Part shown: one piece after another, positions 44,938 through 57,567 of the stretch
Numbering within the stretch: position 1 is the first letter of the stretch
How the letters are laid out: the number at the start of each line of letters is the position of its first letter
Source: Impatiens glandulifera
Lineage: Eukaryota; Streptophyta; Magnoliopsida; Ericales; Balsaminaceae
DNA length: 64,000 nt
Direction: 5' to 3'
Assembly: GCF_907164915.1 (NCBI RefSeq)
Contig: NC_061868.1
Location: 42,609,774 to 42,673,773 of the forward strand
The notes under the pieces: generated by a model
Told to the model about the DNA's origin: nothing
Databases searched by the model: none
What the model saw: the letters and a program-made list of their open reading frames with translations, nothing else
Program-made: the position numbers and the translations under genes

Positions 44938-47514
44938 CCTAATTCCATCCATGTTTGATAAGACATCTCATTAACTCAAATTATTCTGACTTTCAAAAAA
45001 TATATTGAATAAATTTCCAATAATTTTTTTCCTTTCAAATCTGACCTCAATCAATGATAAAAAAAGGCTTTCCGATAAGATTCAAGTAAAAAAAAACTAA
45101 ATTTGTCAATAATCCGAACCTAGCTAACTCAAACTAATAAATTTGGATTTACCTTAGAGTTGTGTTTACCCAATATTTGTTACCCGTATTTTTAGCTTTT
45201 TGTAGACCATGTTCTATGGTTGGACGTTGGTCTCTATCTGCAATTATTTTTGAAAGATTAATTTAATTCAATGTCTTGTGTTTGATAGTAAGATCATCGA
45301 TTATGAACCCTATCCACAACAAGAGAATGAAGTCCATATTGCGAAATCTAATAATTGAGAAAAAAAAAAAAATTCTAAATCTCTTCATCATCATCAAAAG
45401 AACCGATCAATTATTTTTACATTTTGTGGTGCCACAATTGTGCTCATCCCCGTTTATGTTATTCGAAAGTCTGTCCAATCCTCGCCAAAATTCTTCTTCG
45501 TCCTGAGACTCGATAGTTGTCCTTATCTCGGGTTTCTCTAAGAAGGTTTGAACACATCTCAATCGAGTTTGGATAATCATCCTTTCGATGATGATTACTC
45601 CGAGATAGAATAAGGTTTTAAAAGGTTTAGTATTTAACCAGTTATGATGTCTAAATTAGGCTTTAATCCTAGTATTTATCTCGACAAGCTCAAGTAAAAT
45701 AAATCATTAATAATTAGATAATAAATGACAAAAATAAAGGCATGCCCGGTCTAAAACGTGTTTAACCTTGACCCAATCTCTTATTCTTTATTTATTTCTT
45801 ATTATATCTATATTTGTATATTTTAATTTTTTTTTTTGAAAATTGAATTTGAATATTAAATAAAAACAAATGAGATATATAAAATCAACTTTAAGCTCAG
45901 ATTGATAAAATGGAAGTGAATATATTGAGTCTCTTATTCTTTTTTTAATCAATCAAACAAACAAAACAAATTGTTCTTTAGTCAGCCCAGCCTCTATCTG
46001 GACCGGTTGGTTAACACGCCAAACCCAAATCAAATCATTTTAAATCTAATATTGTATAGTGAGTACATATATGAATATTTAAAATAAATTTTTGAGTTCA
46101 AAATTTTAAAATTATAAATTTGTAATTAAACGAGGGTCTACACAATTAGTGCAAATTTTATAAACTATTTAAATGAATATGGAGGTCTTCAATCTTTACA
46201 TCATGAGACAAATTAAGCTAAATTAGTTGTTAAAAAATAAATTAAATAAAGTTGAATTTTTTATCTTTTCTGATATTAATTACTGTAAAAAATAAATTTT
46301 TAACAGGCTCATTATTTCTTTTAGGAAGCTAACCTGACCCAAAGTTCGTTACGTCCACTTTATAATAGTTTTATATCGAAATTGTGTTGTTAATTTAGTT
46401 TGAATAATGAATTAGTTTATTGTAAGAGTAATTAATTAATATTTTTTTAGAAATTATGAAATTACTTTTTTAAAAGAAAACATCAAGATTAATTAAATGA
46501 AACAGCGTAAAACATGAGAGTTATACAGACAAAATTTTCTAAAATTTTGATTTAGAAAAAATAAATTCAGTTCTCAATCATTTGAAAGTTTGAAACAATT
46601 ATTTACAATGCAAAGATTCTGAAATATAATATGAAATTTCAGAATCTATTGGGTAAAGAATTAATTCAAGATTTTAAATAATTAAGAATATGTTTCATAC
46701 GTTTTAGTGAGAATATATAAAAAGGTGGTTAATTATCCGATGGTATCAAATTTGAAGCAATTAAATTAAAAATATATATATAATTTTAATTTGTTACCTA
46801 ACTATTATAAGTAAATCACTTTAACTCACTATTCCACTAAGGAAAGCTAATAGGTATTTAATGAGTTTTTTCATAGAATAAAATATTTTACCAAAATTGT
46901 GTTTTATGAAATAGAAAACATATAATTTCACATTGCATTTTATGTGATGGAGATTAAATACTCACAATTTATTTTAGATCTGAGTTGAGTGTAAATAAGT
47001 ATGAATAATTTGTTTATCAATGTACAGATCAACATGTGGGTAAATTTTTTCATACAAAATATATATAAAGTTATAAATCAAAATTAACAGCCATATATAA
47101 GTGGTGTAATGATTAAAATTCTAACTCGTAATCTAAATAGATAATTGGTTGAGATGAACATATAAGACATTGTATTAATTAACATTTTTTTAATTTATCT
47201 TTATAAAAATATGTGTGTTAAGTGATTTATTTAAGAAAATAATTATATGTTATAACACAAAACATAAATTTTTAATTGCTCTCAGTCAACATTTTATGAC
47301 CCAATTTTACAAAGAAGTTATACTATTAAATTCTTCTATTTATAATCATTTATATATTTAAGAGACATAATTTAATAAATAAAATAACATCAAAAAACTT
47401 TATATTTTATTTTAAATTATTATAAATGACTTTCAACAATTATTTTATGTCTAATCCCTACATATTTTTGTGAGGTGATAAATGTGTTTTTGTCAAGTTA
47501 AATATCGAAATATT
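44938..47514. other. AT-rich spacer within segmental duplication copy 1
   Basis: No gene was recognised; the short open frames differ between the two duplicate copies and are not conserved as protein. Confidence 0.45.
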
Positions 47515-49400
47515 TTATGATAACGTCAATTTTATAAAAGTTTTTTGTTTGATGTAATGGACAGAATGAGAATGAGTGCAAACTGGATTGGTTGGATTAG
47601 ATTTTGTCTCACGACGGTTAAGTTTTCTGTCATTATTAATGAGAGTTCTTAGGGATTTTTTAAGTGATCTCGATGGATCAGATAGGGTGATCCACTCTCT
47701 CATATTTTATTCATCATTGTTATGGAAACTCTCTAAAAAATGTTGTTTTTCGCAAAAAAACTCAAAATTCATCCGTAGAGTGAGTTGTGGGTCAAGATGA
47801 TATCATATTACCATGTCATATTTACTTATTGCCAATGACACACTCTACATGGTTAATGCTACCTACATGAAATTTAAACATTTTCGGGATATTTTATGGA
47901 TTCGGTGCATATTCCGGTTTTCGAGTTAATCTTAATAAGTTATACATCTTTTTTTTCAGATTCTGTTTCAAATAGAAAAGGATGGTTTAGAGTTGGTGGT
48001 CTTCCGTCAACATATCTTAGTATGTTATTTGGTGCTAAATTACGATACAAGGTCTCTTAGGATCCGATTATCACTAAAATGAAATGTAATTGTCAAGATG
48101 GAAAGATAAAATAATCTTGAAAGGGGTCGGTTAATCTTTATTAAGAGTATGTTTTCATTTATGTCCACATATATGATGTCTTTATTCATTCTCCATAAAA
48201 GTGTGACAACAAAAATGGAGAGAATATGTATAAGTTTTTATGAGAATCTTTTAACTCTTCGTTTTGTCATCTAGTTAGTTGAAATAAGGTTAAATTTAAA
48301 GATCAAGGAAGTTTGGATATTTGAGATCTTATTTCCTTTAATAAAGCTTTTATACCAATTTGGTGTAATAATTTGCAACGGAACCAAATAGTCTTTGGGG
48401 ATCGATAATCAAATGTAAGTATGGTCATGATTGGTCTAGTTGGTTCACCAAAATGTCTAATTATCCAGTGGGGTGTAGCATTTAGAAATGGAATTAAAAT
48501 GTGGAAAAGTTTGCGTAAGCAGTCAAGATTTATTGTGGGGATAGTTCTTCTATCAGTTTTTGGACGACATATGGTGTAGTGTCAAAAGTCTAGCTACGAC
48601 GTATCCTGAGTTTGTTTTCATTGCTATATGTAGAAATGTCACAGTTAAAGAAATTTTTTATCTTCGATTTAGTGGTTTTACTAATCGAATTAGATATAAA
48701 AGGAGATTAAATATTATAGAGATTTCGTCTCATAATAGAATTTATTTTTGTTAGAACGTAAACAAGTGTTCACGTCTGAACAAGACGTTATGCGTTGACA
48801 ATATATGAATAGTTTTCATGTGGGACATTGCTACAAGTTGTTTACTTAGATGATTCCATATAATCTTTGTTTAGAGAAACTTTGGGCATCAAAGATTTCA
48901 TCCAATATGTCGTTATTTGGATGCAGCGTTATTCACGATAGGATTTTTACAGATGATATGTGAATGAAAAAAAGTTGTATTGTGATTTAGTCGTTGTTGT
49001 ATGTGTTATGAAAAGATTTAATTGACAACTCGCTTATTTTTGTATTGTTGATGGGTGACTAATAAATAAAATCTTTTGTGAAATATTACTGAAATTAATT
49101 GAATGTTGCCCGAGTATTTGTTTAGTGGCTGGGAAGATGGGATATATGCGATTGATATGACAGACTTACATATTTTGGCTATCATCCAAATTATTTATTT
49201 TTGTAGAAAGAAATCGTCGAACTTCCAATACCGTTTGATACGTATTATTTATAATTATATTATTATGACATTTTCTGAGATTCGTTTAGTAAAACTAGTT
49301 GAGTCTGTCGTCGGAGAGTTAATCGTTCTTTCAAGAATTTACCAGCTCGATCCGTTTTTTTATTGACTTATTGAGCACAATTTTTTTCTTTCTGCGTGTG
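47515..49400 (+). mobile_element. L1-type LINE remnant: reverse-transcriptase palm to zinc-binding C-terminus
   Basis: Broken plus-strand frames give a degraded version of the L1 RT signature RGIRQGDPLSP near 47665-47700 (SRWIR-stop-GDPLSH), then YLLIANDTLYM near 47830 where functional elements have YLLFADDT. The C-terminal region follows (DDIWCSVKSLATTYPEFVF near 48563, then CCMC and H...C remnants). The second half matches the remnant at 3780-4935. A GC-richer tail at 49390-49555 is unassigned. It is inactive. Confidence 0.68.
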
Positions 49401-49979
49401 GGCTGGTCCTTGGGCTCAGCTTTGGCGTGGGCTGATCCCTGAGTCAAGGCTGTCGCGTGAGCCATCAGCTTGACTAGTGGCTAGTGTTGCAGCAGGTTTC
49501 ACCTGTAGTCGTCTGTCGTTGTCCAGTGCATTCTTATTATGTGCGCCGACCAATTTTTTCTAACACATTTTTTTTTACGGATTATTATCATTAGTAATCT
49601 CCAAATACAAATTTCTTCTATATATATATATATATATACCCCGATTAATAAAACTCTCTCTATATATATTTAGGTTGATGTTATTTCATATAATGATTAA
49701 TTCGTGTTTCTCGATCCAGGTGATGTGTACAGTCAACTCACAAACTTTGCTTCGTCCTGTTAAATTATATAATATGTCATAAGTTTGTTATAATCAACTG
49801 TTAAATTTGAAAAAGAAAAAAAAGATGAATATAAAAGATGACATTGGTTTTATTTTTATCATAATGTAATAGGGTAGGGGAAAATGACAGATTTAAATTC
49901 AAGGGGCAATATTAAAATTCTCAAGAAATCAACAAAGATGGGCGCACATATATATAATATTCATTTAAGAGTCATTTTC
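49401..49979. other. intergenic sequence downstream of SABATH copy 5
   Basis: It starts with the GC-richer end of the LINE region ('gggctggtccttgggctcag'); the rest is AT-rich. No gene was recognised. Confidence 0.4.
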
Positions 49980-51454
49980 TTATTTTTTCTTGAGGCAAAT
50001 TGTGAGATTCGTATATTTTGTCTTCTCCATTTCGAGATGATTAGCTACTCGCTCTGCAAATATCTTGAACACCATGTCTAAGGGGAGCTCCCCGAAATGG
50101 GTCACCAACATTGACTCAGAAACTGCTCTAATACGTTTGGCTATATTTTCTCCACTTTTCTTTTTATCAAATATATTGTTAATGTAATCATCTTCTTCAT
50201 CATTTGGGTCCCAATTGCACTTGTAAACCTCAATTTTGTCAAGATCAAATGAGTTCTCTTTCATAACTATTTCCTTCACTTCATCATAATAAGGAGTATA
50301 AAAAGGTAAATTGAATGAATCCACATCTTCCTTTTTAACCAGCCCCTGCAATCACAAGCAAACTAATTTTTTGTGTATGTAAACAAAAAATCTTTAAAAA
50401 GTGAAGAAAACAAAGTCTTTTAGAAATTAACAAGCATTCTCTAAAGAATTTAAAATAGAATCCAAACCTGAGAAACCATATCAAGAAGTGATTGAGCCAA
50501 TAATTCCCAAAGGCAACAACCATCATTGCTAGATGGTTCTGGAATGCTCCTTCCCAAAAGTGTAAGGATCATTTTCCCTTTTGGAAAAATTTCTTGAGAT
50601 CTCTTGTTAAGGAATGAGTAAAAGTCCTTATTAAATTGATTCTTGTAAGCATCAAACACAATGGGAAGACAATCTTTTGCCATGTAGATATGTCCTTTGT
50701 TGTCTAGATTTTCTGGTACCTATATTATAATCAATATCAAATTATGAAAAAAAATAGTTAGAAGCTATGTTTGAACATTGAAAAAAAAATAATTTTGTTA
50801 AAATAAACCTGAGAGAGCCAATGAAGACTACTAGAAGAGTGTACAAAATGCAAACTTTTGCTTGGTAGCACCCTCTCATAAAAAGATGATGCCACGACAG
50901 AGATGAAACACCTTTGACTAAATTCATGTCCATATTTCTCCTTAAGTTGCTCGTAGAATAATGGGAGTGCACTAAAAATGTTATTAAAGTCGTTTTTGTA
51001 CAGATCGTTCAACAAAATCGATATCTCTGGGGATTGGTTGTTGTTTTGGTTGGACAAATTGTAGAAGGTATCGATAATCTCTGACATAAATAACAGAGTG
51101 TTGGGGCCAGAACCACAACCAATATCCGCAATCTTAAAACTCTTTAATTTTTCAAATGATGTTAAATGATTTGTAAACATCTCTTTGATGGTGTTCTTCA
51201 CAATGGGCAGTGCCGTATTCATCCACCTCATCTAAATGGAATTGGAGAAAAGAGAATAATTTTAGGTAATTTATGAAAACCACTACCCATGGATTAAAAA
51301 CTGGCATAAGTTTATTTTCATAGGTTTTAAACTATAATGATGAAAGTATATATAGATAAATATAATGAGAGATATAAACCTGAATATTTGAATTTTTTGC
51401 GTAACTCTTCTCTCCATCACCTTGCTTCATGTGAAGAATGTTTATGGTAGACAT
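49980..51454 (-). CDS. SABATH carboxyl methyltransferase, intact (copy 5)
   Basis: This encodes a SAM-dependent enzyme expected to make methyl esters of small carboxylic acids in the cytosol. Exons 51380-51454, 50809-51231, 50468-50719 and 49980-50345 have GT-AG borders, are all in phase 0 and give 371 residues, the usual family length. Features: ILHMKQGDGEKSYAKNSN (residues 7-24, SAM and substrate contacts), ADIGCGSGPNT (60-70, SAM motif I), LNDLYKNDFN (99-108), SSSSLHWLSQ (157-166), VPENLDNKGHIYM starting exon 3, LLAQSLLDMVSQ closing it, and THFGELPLDMVF with a C-terminal ICLKKK. The aromatic-pocket residue that is Met in Clarkia salicylate methyltransferase is His162 here, next to Trp163. 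His at this site is reported in benzoate/salicylate enzymes of Solanaceae, so benzoate, salicylate or another acid are all possible. It is the only undamaged member of the local family. Confidence 0.9.
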
Positions 51455-51490
51455 ATCTGATCAATGAGATTTCATAGGAGAAACTTCACA

Positions 51491-51499
51491 TATTTATAG
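51491..51499 (-). promoter_or_regulatory. probable TATA box of SABATH copy 5
   Basis: CTATAAATA reads on the minus strand 37 bp upstream of the start codon at 51454, giving a very short 5' leader. It is a good consensus in a mixed-composition context, so it is more credible than TA-tract matches. Confidence 0.55.
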
Positions 51500-53047
51500 C
51501 CTTACTAGGTTTGGGTTATTTTAATAATCTAAATCCAAAAATAATTCATTTTCTCTACTATTTAAAACACCATTTCTTTTTAAATTATTATTTATTATTA
51601 TTATATATTATACTACATATTAAGTTTTTTTTTTTATAAAAAATAATATATACCTCCTTAAAATTATTATTTAATTAACAGATAAAAAAATGTACTTAGT
51701 TATAAGCTGAAACACAGTTATCTCGCTTAGTTCAGATTCAGATTATTTAAATAACTTAATTATTTAAATAACTTAATTAATTATTTAAATAATTGGTGAT
51801 GATTTTGAGATATATATATTTTTGGTAAAAAAAATTAAATGTATTAATATATAATAATAAAAAATAATTATTTAAAATAAAAAATATTTTAGAATGTTAG
51901 ATAATGAATTGAATAATGTGATTGACGAGAGGGAGAATGATATGATAATTATAGTTTATTTAAATAATCTATATCGAATAAGGTTTTACATGTCACTTTT
52001 TTTTATCAATTTTTTTTTCCAATTAAAGTAGAACTAGCATGATACCCACCACCTTGGTCCCCGTTTAGACTCAAACCATTTTTAGATACAATTAAATTCG
52101 TGCCTTTTTGATCTTTTAATTCGACTTTTACCACTGAACTATGGTGTTGTCACTATCTTATTAAAGTACATAATAAAAGGAAAATAAACAAGGGAAAACC
52201 GGCAAAGAAAAAGTATAAGGAGTACAAAATGAAATATTTGTGTTGTTAGATATATATATATAGTCTGTCTAATTTAAATGAGATAAAAGTGATAATTTTT
52301 ATGAAAATCAAACTTTATATTTATTTTAAAATATAAAGTCTTATTAGCGATTAAAATGTTTTTATTATATTCTTAGATTATAAATTCAAAACTTATATGT
52401 CATTTTTATTTTTTAAATTTAACCGTTTTAAATTTTATGAGCTATTTAAACCATCAAATTAACAATTCGACCCGTTACTCTAACAAAACGGGTCGTGTTT
52501 ATGGTGTGATGACCTAATGATTTAAAAAAAATTGTTTATATATATTTATTATAAAAATTAATACAAAATTTAAAATTATATAAATGCATAATCACACTTT
52601 ATATTTATTTTAAAATATGAAGTCTTAATTATCATTGTGAACTTCAAAACTAATATATCTTATTTTTAATTTTATTTTTTAAATTTAACCATTTAAATTT
52701 GATGGTTGAGTTAACACTATTTGTTTACTCTAATCAAATAGGTAGTGCGAGTACTCAGTAATTTGAGAAAATTATGTTTATATATATTACAAAATTAATA
52801 CATTTTTTTTTGAATTAATGAGAATTAGTATAACCCCTATAACTATGACTTCGATTCAACAAAATTTAAAATTATATAAATGCAGTGTCACACTTTTATC
52901 AAATATTATGTTATTTTAAAATATAAAGTTTTATTAATTTAGTTAATTTATTTGTTATATTTATATTGTTGTAAGTTCAAAATTTATATGTCATTTATAA
53001 TGTTATTTTTAAAATTTAACCATTTCAAATATGATGAAGGATTTGTT
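51500..53047. other. AT-rich sequence with degenerate SINE-like repeats
   Basis: Segments near 52310-52440, 52590-52700 and 52910-53040 share the order 'aaatataaagt', 'ttattag', 'aaattcaaaac', 'atttaaccgtttaa' and so look like decayed copies of the SINE-like family. No gene was recognised. Confidence 0.35.
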
Positions 53048-53890
53048 AAAATAGAGAAAGATTATATTGAATGTTATATTTAAAGTTACATAGAGGTTAG
53101 CTCTAATATATAGACAATAAATTACACTAATAAAAAAACTAATATAATATTAATATTATATTGTGATAATATCTTACAAATATATTATCTTTATATTATA
53201 ACATCCCTTCTCAAACTTATGATGGAAATGATTTGAACAATTTGATGTTGAAGACGAGATATTGAAATGTTGATGATGTATTTTTCAAACTTCAGAAACT
53301 CATGAGCTCAATCTAGTTAAAAGATGGAAGTGTGTTGACTGATAAAACAACGAAGAAGTAGAATCTCATGGGCATTGAATGCTTAGGTGAAACAACAACT
53401 GAATGAACACTAAAGTTACTCGTGAGTCTCGAGATCCATCATACGACGGGATAGTAGTGTGTTGCATAAAATCAACGAAAAATGTAGATTACCATGGGCA
53501 TAGAATGTTAGGTGAAACAACATCTGAAAAGAAACACATCCTAACGAACTGATGGTAGTGTGTGACTAAATAACTAGTAAGGAAACCCATATGATTGGAT
53601 TAAGATTAATAAAAATATGAGCATTGACTACTAGGATAAAGTAATAACTGAAAACAAAACTCAGAGAATATAATTGTCAAAAAAAAAGAAATCAATAGAA
53701 TTATTTGAAAAAAAATATTATTAAAAATATAATAATAATTAATAGAGCTTTATTAGAGCCATCCATCAAAGACTAAAGTAACCATTGATGGAGGCACCCG
53801 AAAGACTAAATTTTATAGCTTAAGAACAAAACTTTGACTCTAATATTATGTTAGAATTTAGAAGAAATTGAATTAGAATGTTATTTGGGT
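53048..53890 (-). mobile_element. remnant of a small LTR retroelement
   Basis: A left repeat starting 'tgttaaaatagagaaag' ends near 53207 with 'ataaca', followed by 'tcccttctcaaact', the complement of a purine tract. A right partial repeat starts 'tgttagaatttagaagaaat' at about 53852, preceded by 'gactctaatatta', a degenerate complement of a methionine-tRNA primer site. About 640 bp of non-coding sequence lies between. This fits a miniature or internally deleted LTR element on the minus strand, but the match is weak. Confidence 0.4.
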
Positions 53891-54029
53891 CAATCCCCAA
53901 AATAACAATCCGACTCGTTTATTCTAAGAAAAAGGTAGTGTGTTCTGGTGTGTTTAGTCAATTATTTGAAAAAACTGTATTCCTATATATATATTTAAAA
54001 AATGTGGATCTAACTTATTCTATACTAAC

Positions 54030-55825
54030 TAGGGGTGAGCAAACGGGTAAACCCAACTCGTATTACCCAACCCATATTCAACCCAAATTAAATTTACCCA
54101 ATTCATAATTTAACCCATATTGTTTACTAATATGGGTTGGGTTAAGTATGGGTTGGGTAACCCAAATTATTTTATTTTTATTTTTTCATTTAACAAGTAT
54201 TTGACTCATTTAACACATTTTTATTCGTTTAACACGTTTTCGACATATTTAAGACGTTTTTCACATTTTTCATGTTTTTAACACGTTTTAACATGATTAA
54301 CACATTTTTCACATTTTTGACATGTTTAATACGTTTTTCACACGTTTAACATGTTTTGACACGTTTAACACATTTTGACACGTTTAACACATTTTTGACA
54401 CGTTTTGACACGTTTTTGTCACGTTTAACACATTTTTGACACGTTGAACACGTTTTACATATTATTGGCATATTTAATACGTTTTTAATACGTTTAACAC
54501 GTTTTTGACATGTTTTTCCATGATTATGACACATTTAACACATTTTGACATGTTTTTTACGTTTTTGGCACGTTTAACACGTTTAACATGTTTTTAACAT
54601 TCCTGACACATTTAACATGTTTTTACATATTTTTCACGTTTTTGGCACGTTTAACACGTTTTGACATGTTTAACACATTTTTTACGTTTTTGACACGTTT
54701 AACACGTTTTTGATACGTTTTCATGTTTTCGACATGTTTAATACGTTTTCACACGTTTAACACGTTTAACACTTTTTTGGCACGTTTAACACATTTTGAC
54801 ACGTTTAACATTGTTTTCATGTTTTGACATGTTTAACACATTTAACACGTTTTTTTACACGTTTGACACATTTTTCACGATTATGACACATTTAACACAT
54901 TTTGACACATTTTTCATGTTTTTGGCACGTTTAACACGTTTTGACATGTTTAACATGTTTTTCACATTTTGACACGTTTAACATGTTTTTAATATGTTTA
55001 ACATGTTTTTCACATATTTTCACGTTTTTGGCACGTTTTGGCACGTTTTTAGCACATTTTAAGTTTAACAGGTTTTTAACATGTTTAACATGTTTCTCAC
55101 ATTTTTGTCACGTTTAATACATTTTTCACACGTTTGACGTGCCAAAACGTGAAAATTGTGTTAAACGTGCCAAAACGTGAAAACGTATTAAACATGTCAA
55201 AAACGTGTCAAATATGTTAATAACGTGTTAAACAAGCTAAAAAGATGAAAAATATGTTAAACGTGTGAAAATGTGTTAAACATGTGAAAACCGTGTTAAA
55301 TGTGTTAAACATATCAAAAACGTCTTAAACGTGTTAAAATGTCAAAAACGTGTTAATCGTGCCCAAAACGTAAAAAACGTGTTAAACTTGTCAAAAACAC
55401 GTTAAACGTATTAAACATGTCAAAAACGTGTTAAACGTGACAAAACGTGAAAAATGTGTTATTAGTGTGAAAACGTGTTAAACATGCCAAAAACGTGTTA
55501 AACGTGTGAAAAACGTGTTATAAGTGTGAAAACGTGTTAAAAATATTAAAAACATGTTAAATGTGTGAAAAACGTGTTAAACGTTTGAAAACGTGGTAAA
55601 ATGTTAAAAACGTGTTCGACTTAAAGTTGGAAGATGATTAGTTTATATTGGATTAATAATAGAGAATTAAATTAAATATATATAATTTGGGTAATTTTGG
55701 TAACCCTAACCAAATTCAAATTAAACTCAACCCATACTCAACCCAACCCATATTAATCAACCCAAATTAATATTTTGGGTTTGAGTTAGGGTTGAGTTTG
55801 GGTAAACCCAAATTATGCTCCCTTA
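54030..55825. mobile_element. hAT element filled with a palindromic minisatellite
   Basis: The left end 'taggggtgagcaaacggg' and the right end 'aaattatgctccctta' are short inverted repeats. The identical 8-mer 'atactaac' flanks both sides (54022-54029 and 55826-55833), the hAT target-site size. Subterminal regions hold 'aacccaacccatatt' motifs in both orientations. The interior contains no transposase; it is almost wholly a minisatellite described separately. Confidence 0.85.
54190..55620. repeat. inverted minisatellite array (about 20-bp units)
   Basis: Up to about 55136 the plus strand shows variants of 'cacgtttaacacgtttttga', built from two roughly 10-bp halves. From about 55137 the same units appear as reverse complement ('tcaaaaacgtgttaaacgtg'). 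The arms are about 950 and 480 bp, so the right arm could fold back on half of the left. Confidence 0.9.
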
Positions 55826-55907
55826 ATACTAACACATGAAGTCACTCATTTGAATTAAAGACCGAGTTCTATTTTATTAATAAATTGCCAACTATACAAG
55901 CTTTTAG

Positions 55908-55980
55908 GTTTTCTTTTAAAGTTGATTTTTAATGTAATAACCATAGGTTTTCTTTTAAGTTGATTTTTAATGCAACCATA
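55908..55980 (+). repeat. short direct duplication
   Basis: 'aggttttcttttaagttgat' with 'ttttaatg' following is repeated at about 55910 and 55946, with one base difference. Confidence 0.75.
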
Positions 55981-56138
55981 ATTAAATATTATGATATTAT
56001 TCAATTTATTAATAAAAATATTAAAATATTATTTATTTCAAAAAATATTTTATTATTGTATATTAATAGCTTTTTAAAAATATTTTAACAAAAACTAAAA
56101 TATGTATAGTCTTAAAACTACTCTCTTATCAACCCTTT

Positions 56139-56775
56139 TCAAATAAACTAAGTTTATTTAAATAAGTTGAACATGCTAATTGACTACTCGATCTTTTAAA
56201 TTTACTTGTAATAAGTTAGATAGGATGGATGAAATTGATATTTAATTATATTAAAATTTTAACAGAACAGACACAAAATAACATTTTTGAAATAAACTAA
56301 ATTTATTTAAATAATTTGAACATGCTATTGACTACTCTTTGAAGATGACTTGTAATAAGTTAGATAGGATGGATGTAATTGATATTTAATTATATTAAAA
56401 TTTTAACTGAACAGACACATTAACATTTTTCAAATAAACAATGTTTGTTTAAATAATTTGAACATGTTAATTGACTACTCTTAGAATTTGAATTGTAATA
56501 AGTTACACGTAGTCAATTTGAATTTGAACATGTTAATTGACTACTCTTATAATTTGAATTTGAATTTGATAGGAGGGATGGGGGGAATGGATGGAAATGA
56601 TATTTAATTATATTAAGATTGATGAAATTGATATTTAATTAATTAAAATCATAACTGAACAGACATGCACAATAACATTTTTCAAATAAACTATGTTTAT
56701 TTAAATAATTCGAACATGCTAATTGACTGCTTTTTTAAGTTGACTTGTAATAAGTTAGATAGGATGGATGAAAAT
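56139..56775 (+). repeat. tandem repeats of about 150 bp
   Basis: Four or more diverged units share 'aaataaactaagtttattta', 'gaacatgctaattgactact', 'cttgtaataagttagatagg' and 'gaacagacac'. Spacing between units is about 140-250 bp because of internal indels and an extra partial unit near 56510-56590. No coding potential was found. Confidence 0.75.
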
Positions 56776-57099
56776 GAAATTTATTTATATTTAAATATAA
56801 AATTAATTAAAAAAATAATAATAATCAAATAACACTATAAAATTTTTTTATTTTATTAATTAATTTATTTAAATAAATAATATATTATTTTAAACTTATA
56901 AATATAAATTTATTTATTTTAACGTAAAATCTTTTAATTTGTAAAATCGAAAATATATATAAACTCGTGAAATTGTAAAATCTTATTATCGTAAATTTAA
57001 AATCGTAAGAGTTTAACTATTTATAAGTTTACATATAATTAGACTTTTTAATTTTTTCTGAAATAATAAAATCGTATGATTTTAAGAGTTAATTTGAGA

Positions 57100-57553
57100 T
57101 TTTAACCGCCTTGGTTGAGACTCATTGACGAGTAGATCAAATATGTCTTAGACTTGGATCGTGGAGTGAGCAACTAGATGCGGGTATGTGTTGAGTTATG
57201 GAGCCTACACTTATAATAAACTCTATAATAGTTAATTAAAGTTTATTGGTTTGTATTTGGTTTGGGGTTTGGGAATGACCAAGAGTTATTTAGGTTTTAT
57301 TACCTGAATGTTTACCCTATAAATATATTAAGAGTTTACATTGATAAGACAAAATTCTAAAGAGATAAAGTGTGAGCTATGCAAAAACTATGTATTCCTT
57401 CTTCTTTTTCATAGTGAAATCTGATGGCGGCTGAAGTAGACATAGCTCATTTGAGTGAACCACTATAAATTTGTATCTTCTTGTGCTCTTCTTTTCTTGC
57501 ATTTTTACAGATCGTTTCAAGTAGGTCAGATTTGAGGGATCCAAATCCTAACA
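57100..57553 (+). repeat. 5' LTR of a second, decayed copia element
   Basis: It has a TATA-like 'ccctataaatatattaag' near 57313, a 'gtgaaccactataaatttgt'-like region and an end in 'aacaa' followed by the primer-binding site. The left border is uncertain and no 3' LTR lies in the window. Confidence 0.5.
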
Positions 57554-57555
57554 AC

Positions 57556-57567
57556 TGGTATCATAGC
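57556..57567 (+). other. primer-binding site of the second copia element
   Basis: 'tggtatcatagc' differs by one base from the standard methionine-tRNA complement 'tggtatcagagc' and lies directly after the presumed LTR. Confidence 0.75.

Larger units (their letters stand above)
43919..47793 (+). repeat. segmental duplication, copy 1 (partner 60728-64000)
   Basis: Colinear, highly similar sequence starts at 'acttatcatagtcaatgaaa' in both copies and runs to the window end in copy 2. Shared content includes a LINE 3' fragment, AT-rich spacer and the start of an L1 reverse-transcriptase segment. Copy 1 has a MITE (44029-44229) and 516 bp (47004-47519) that copy 2 lacks. Confidence 0.9.

Noticed and set aside
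54346..54534. Cys/Lys-rich repetitive minus-strand frame
   Set aside because: It is a translation of the minisatellite units, not a cysteine-rich peptide gene.
54190..55620. Regular repeats considered as a CRISPR array
   Set aside because: Units are contiguous variants without unique spacers, inverted in the second half, and lie in a plant hAT element.
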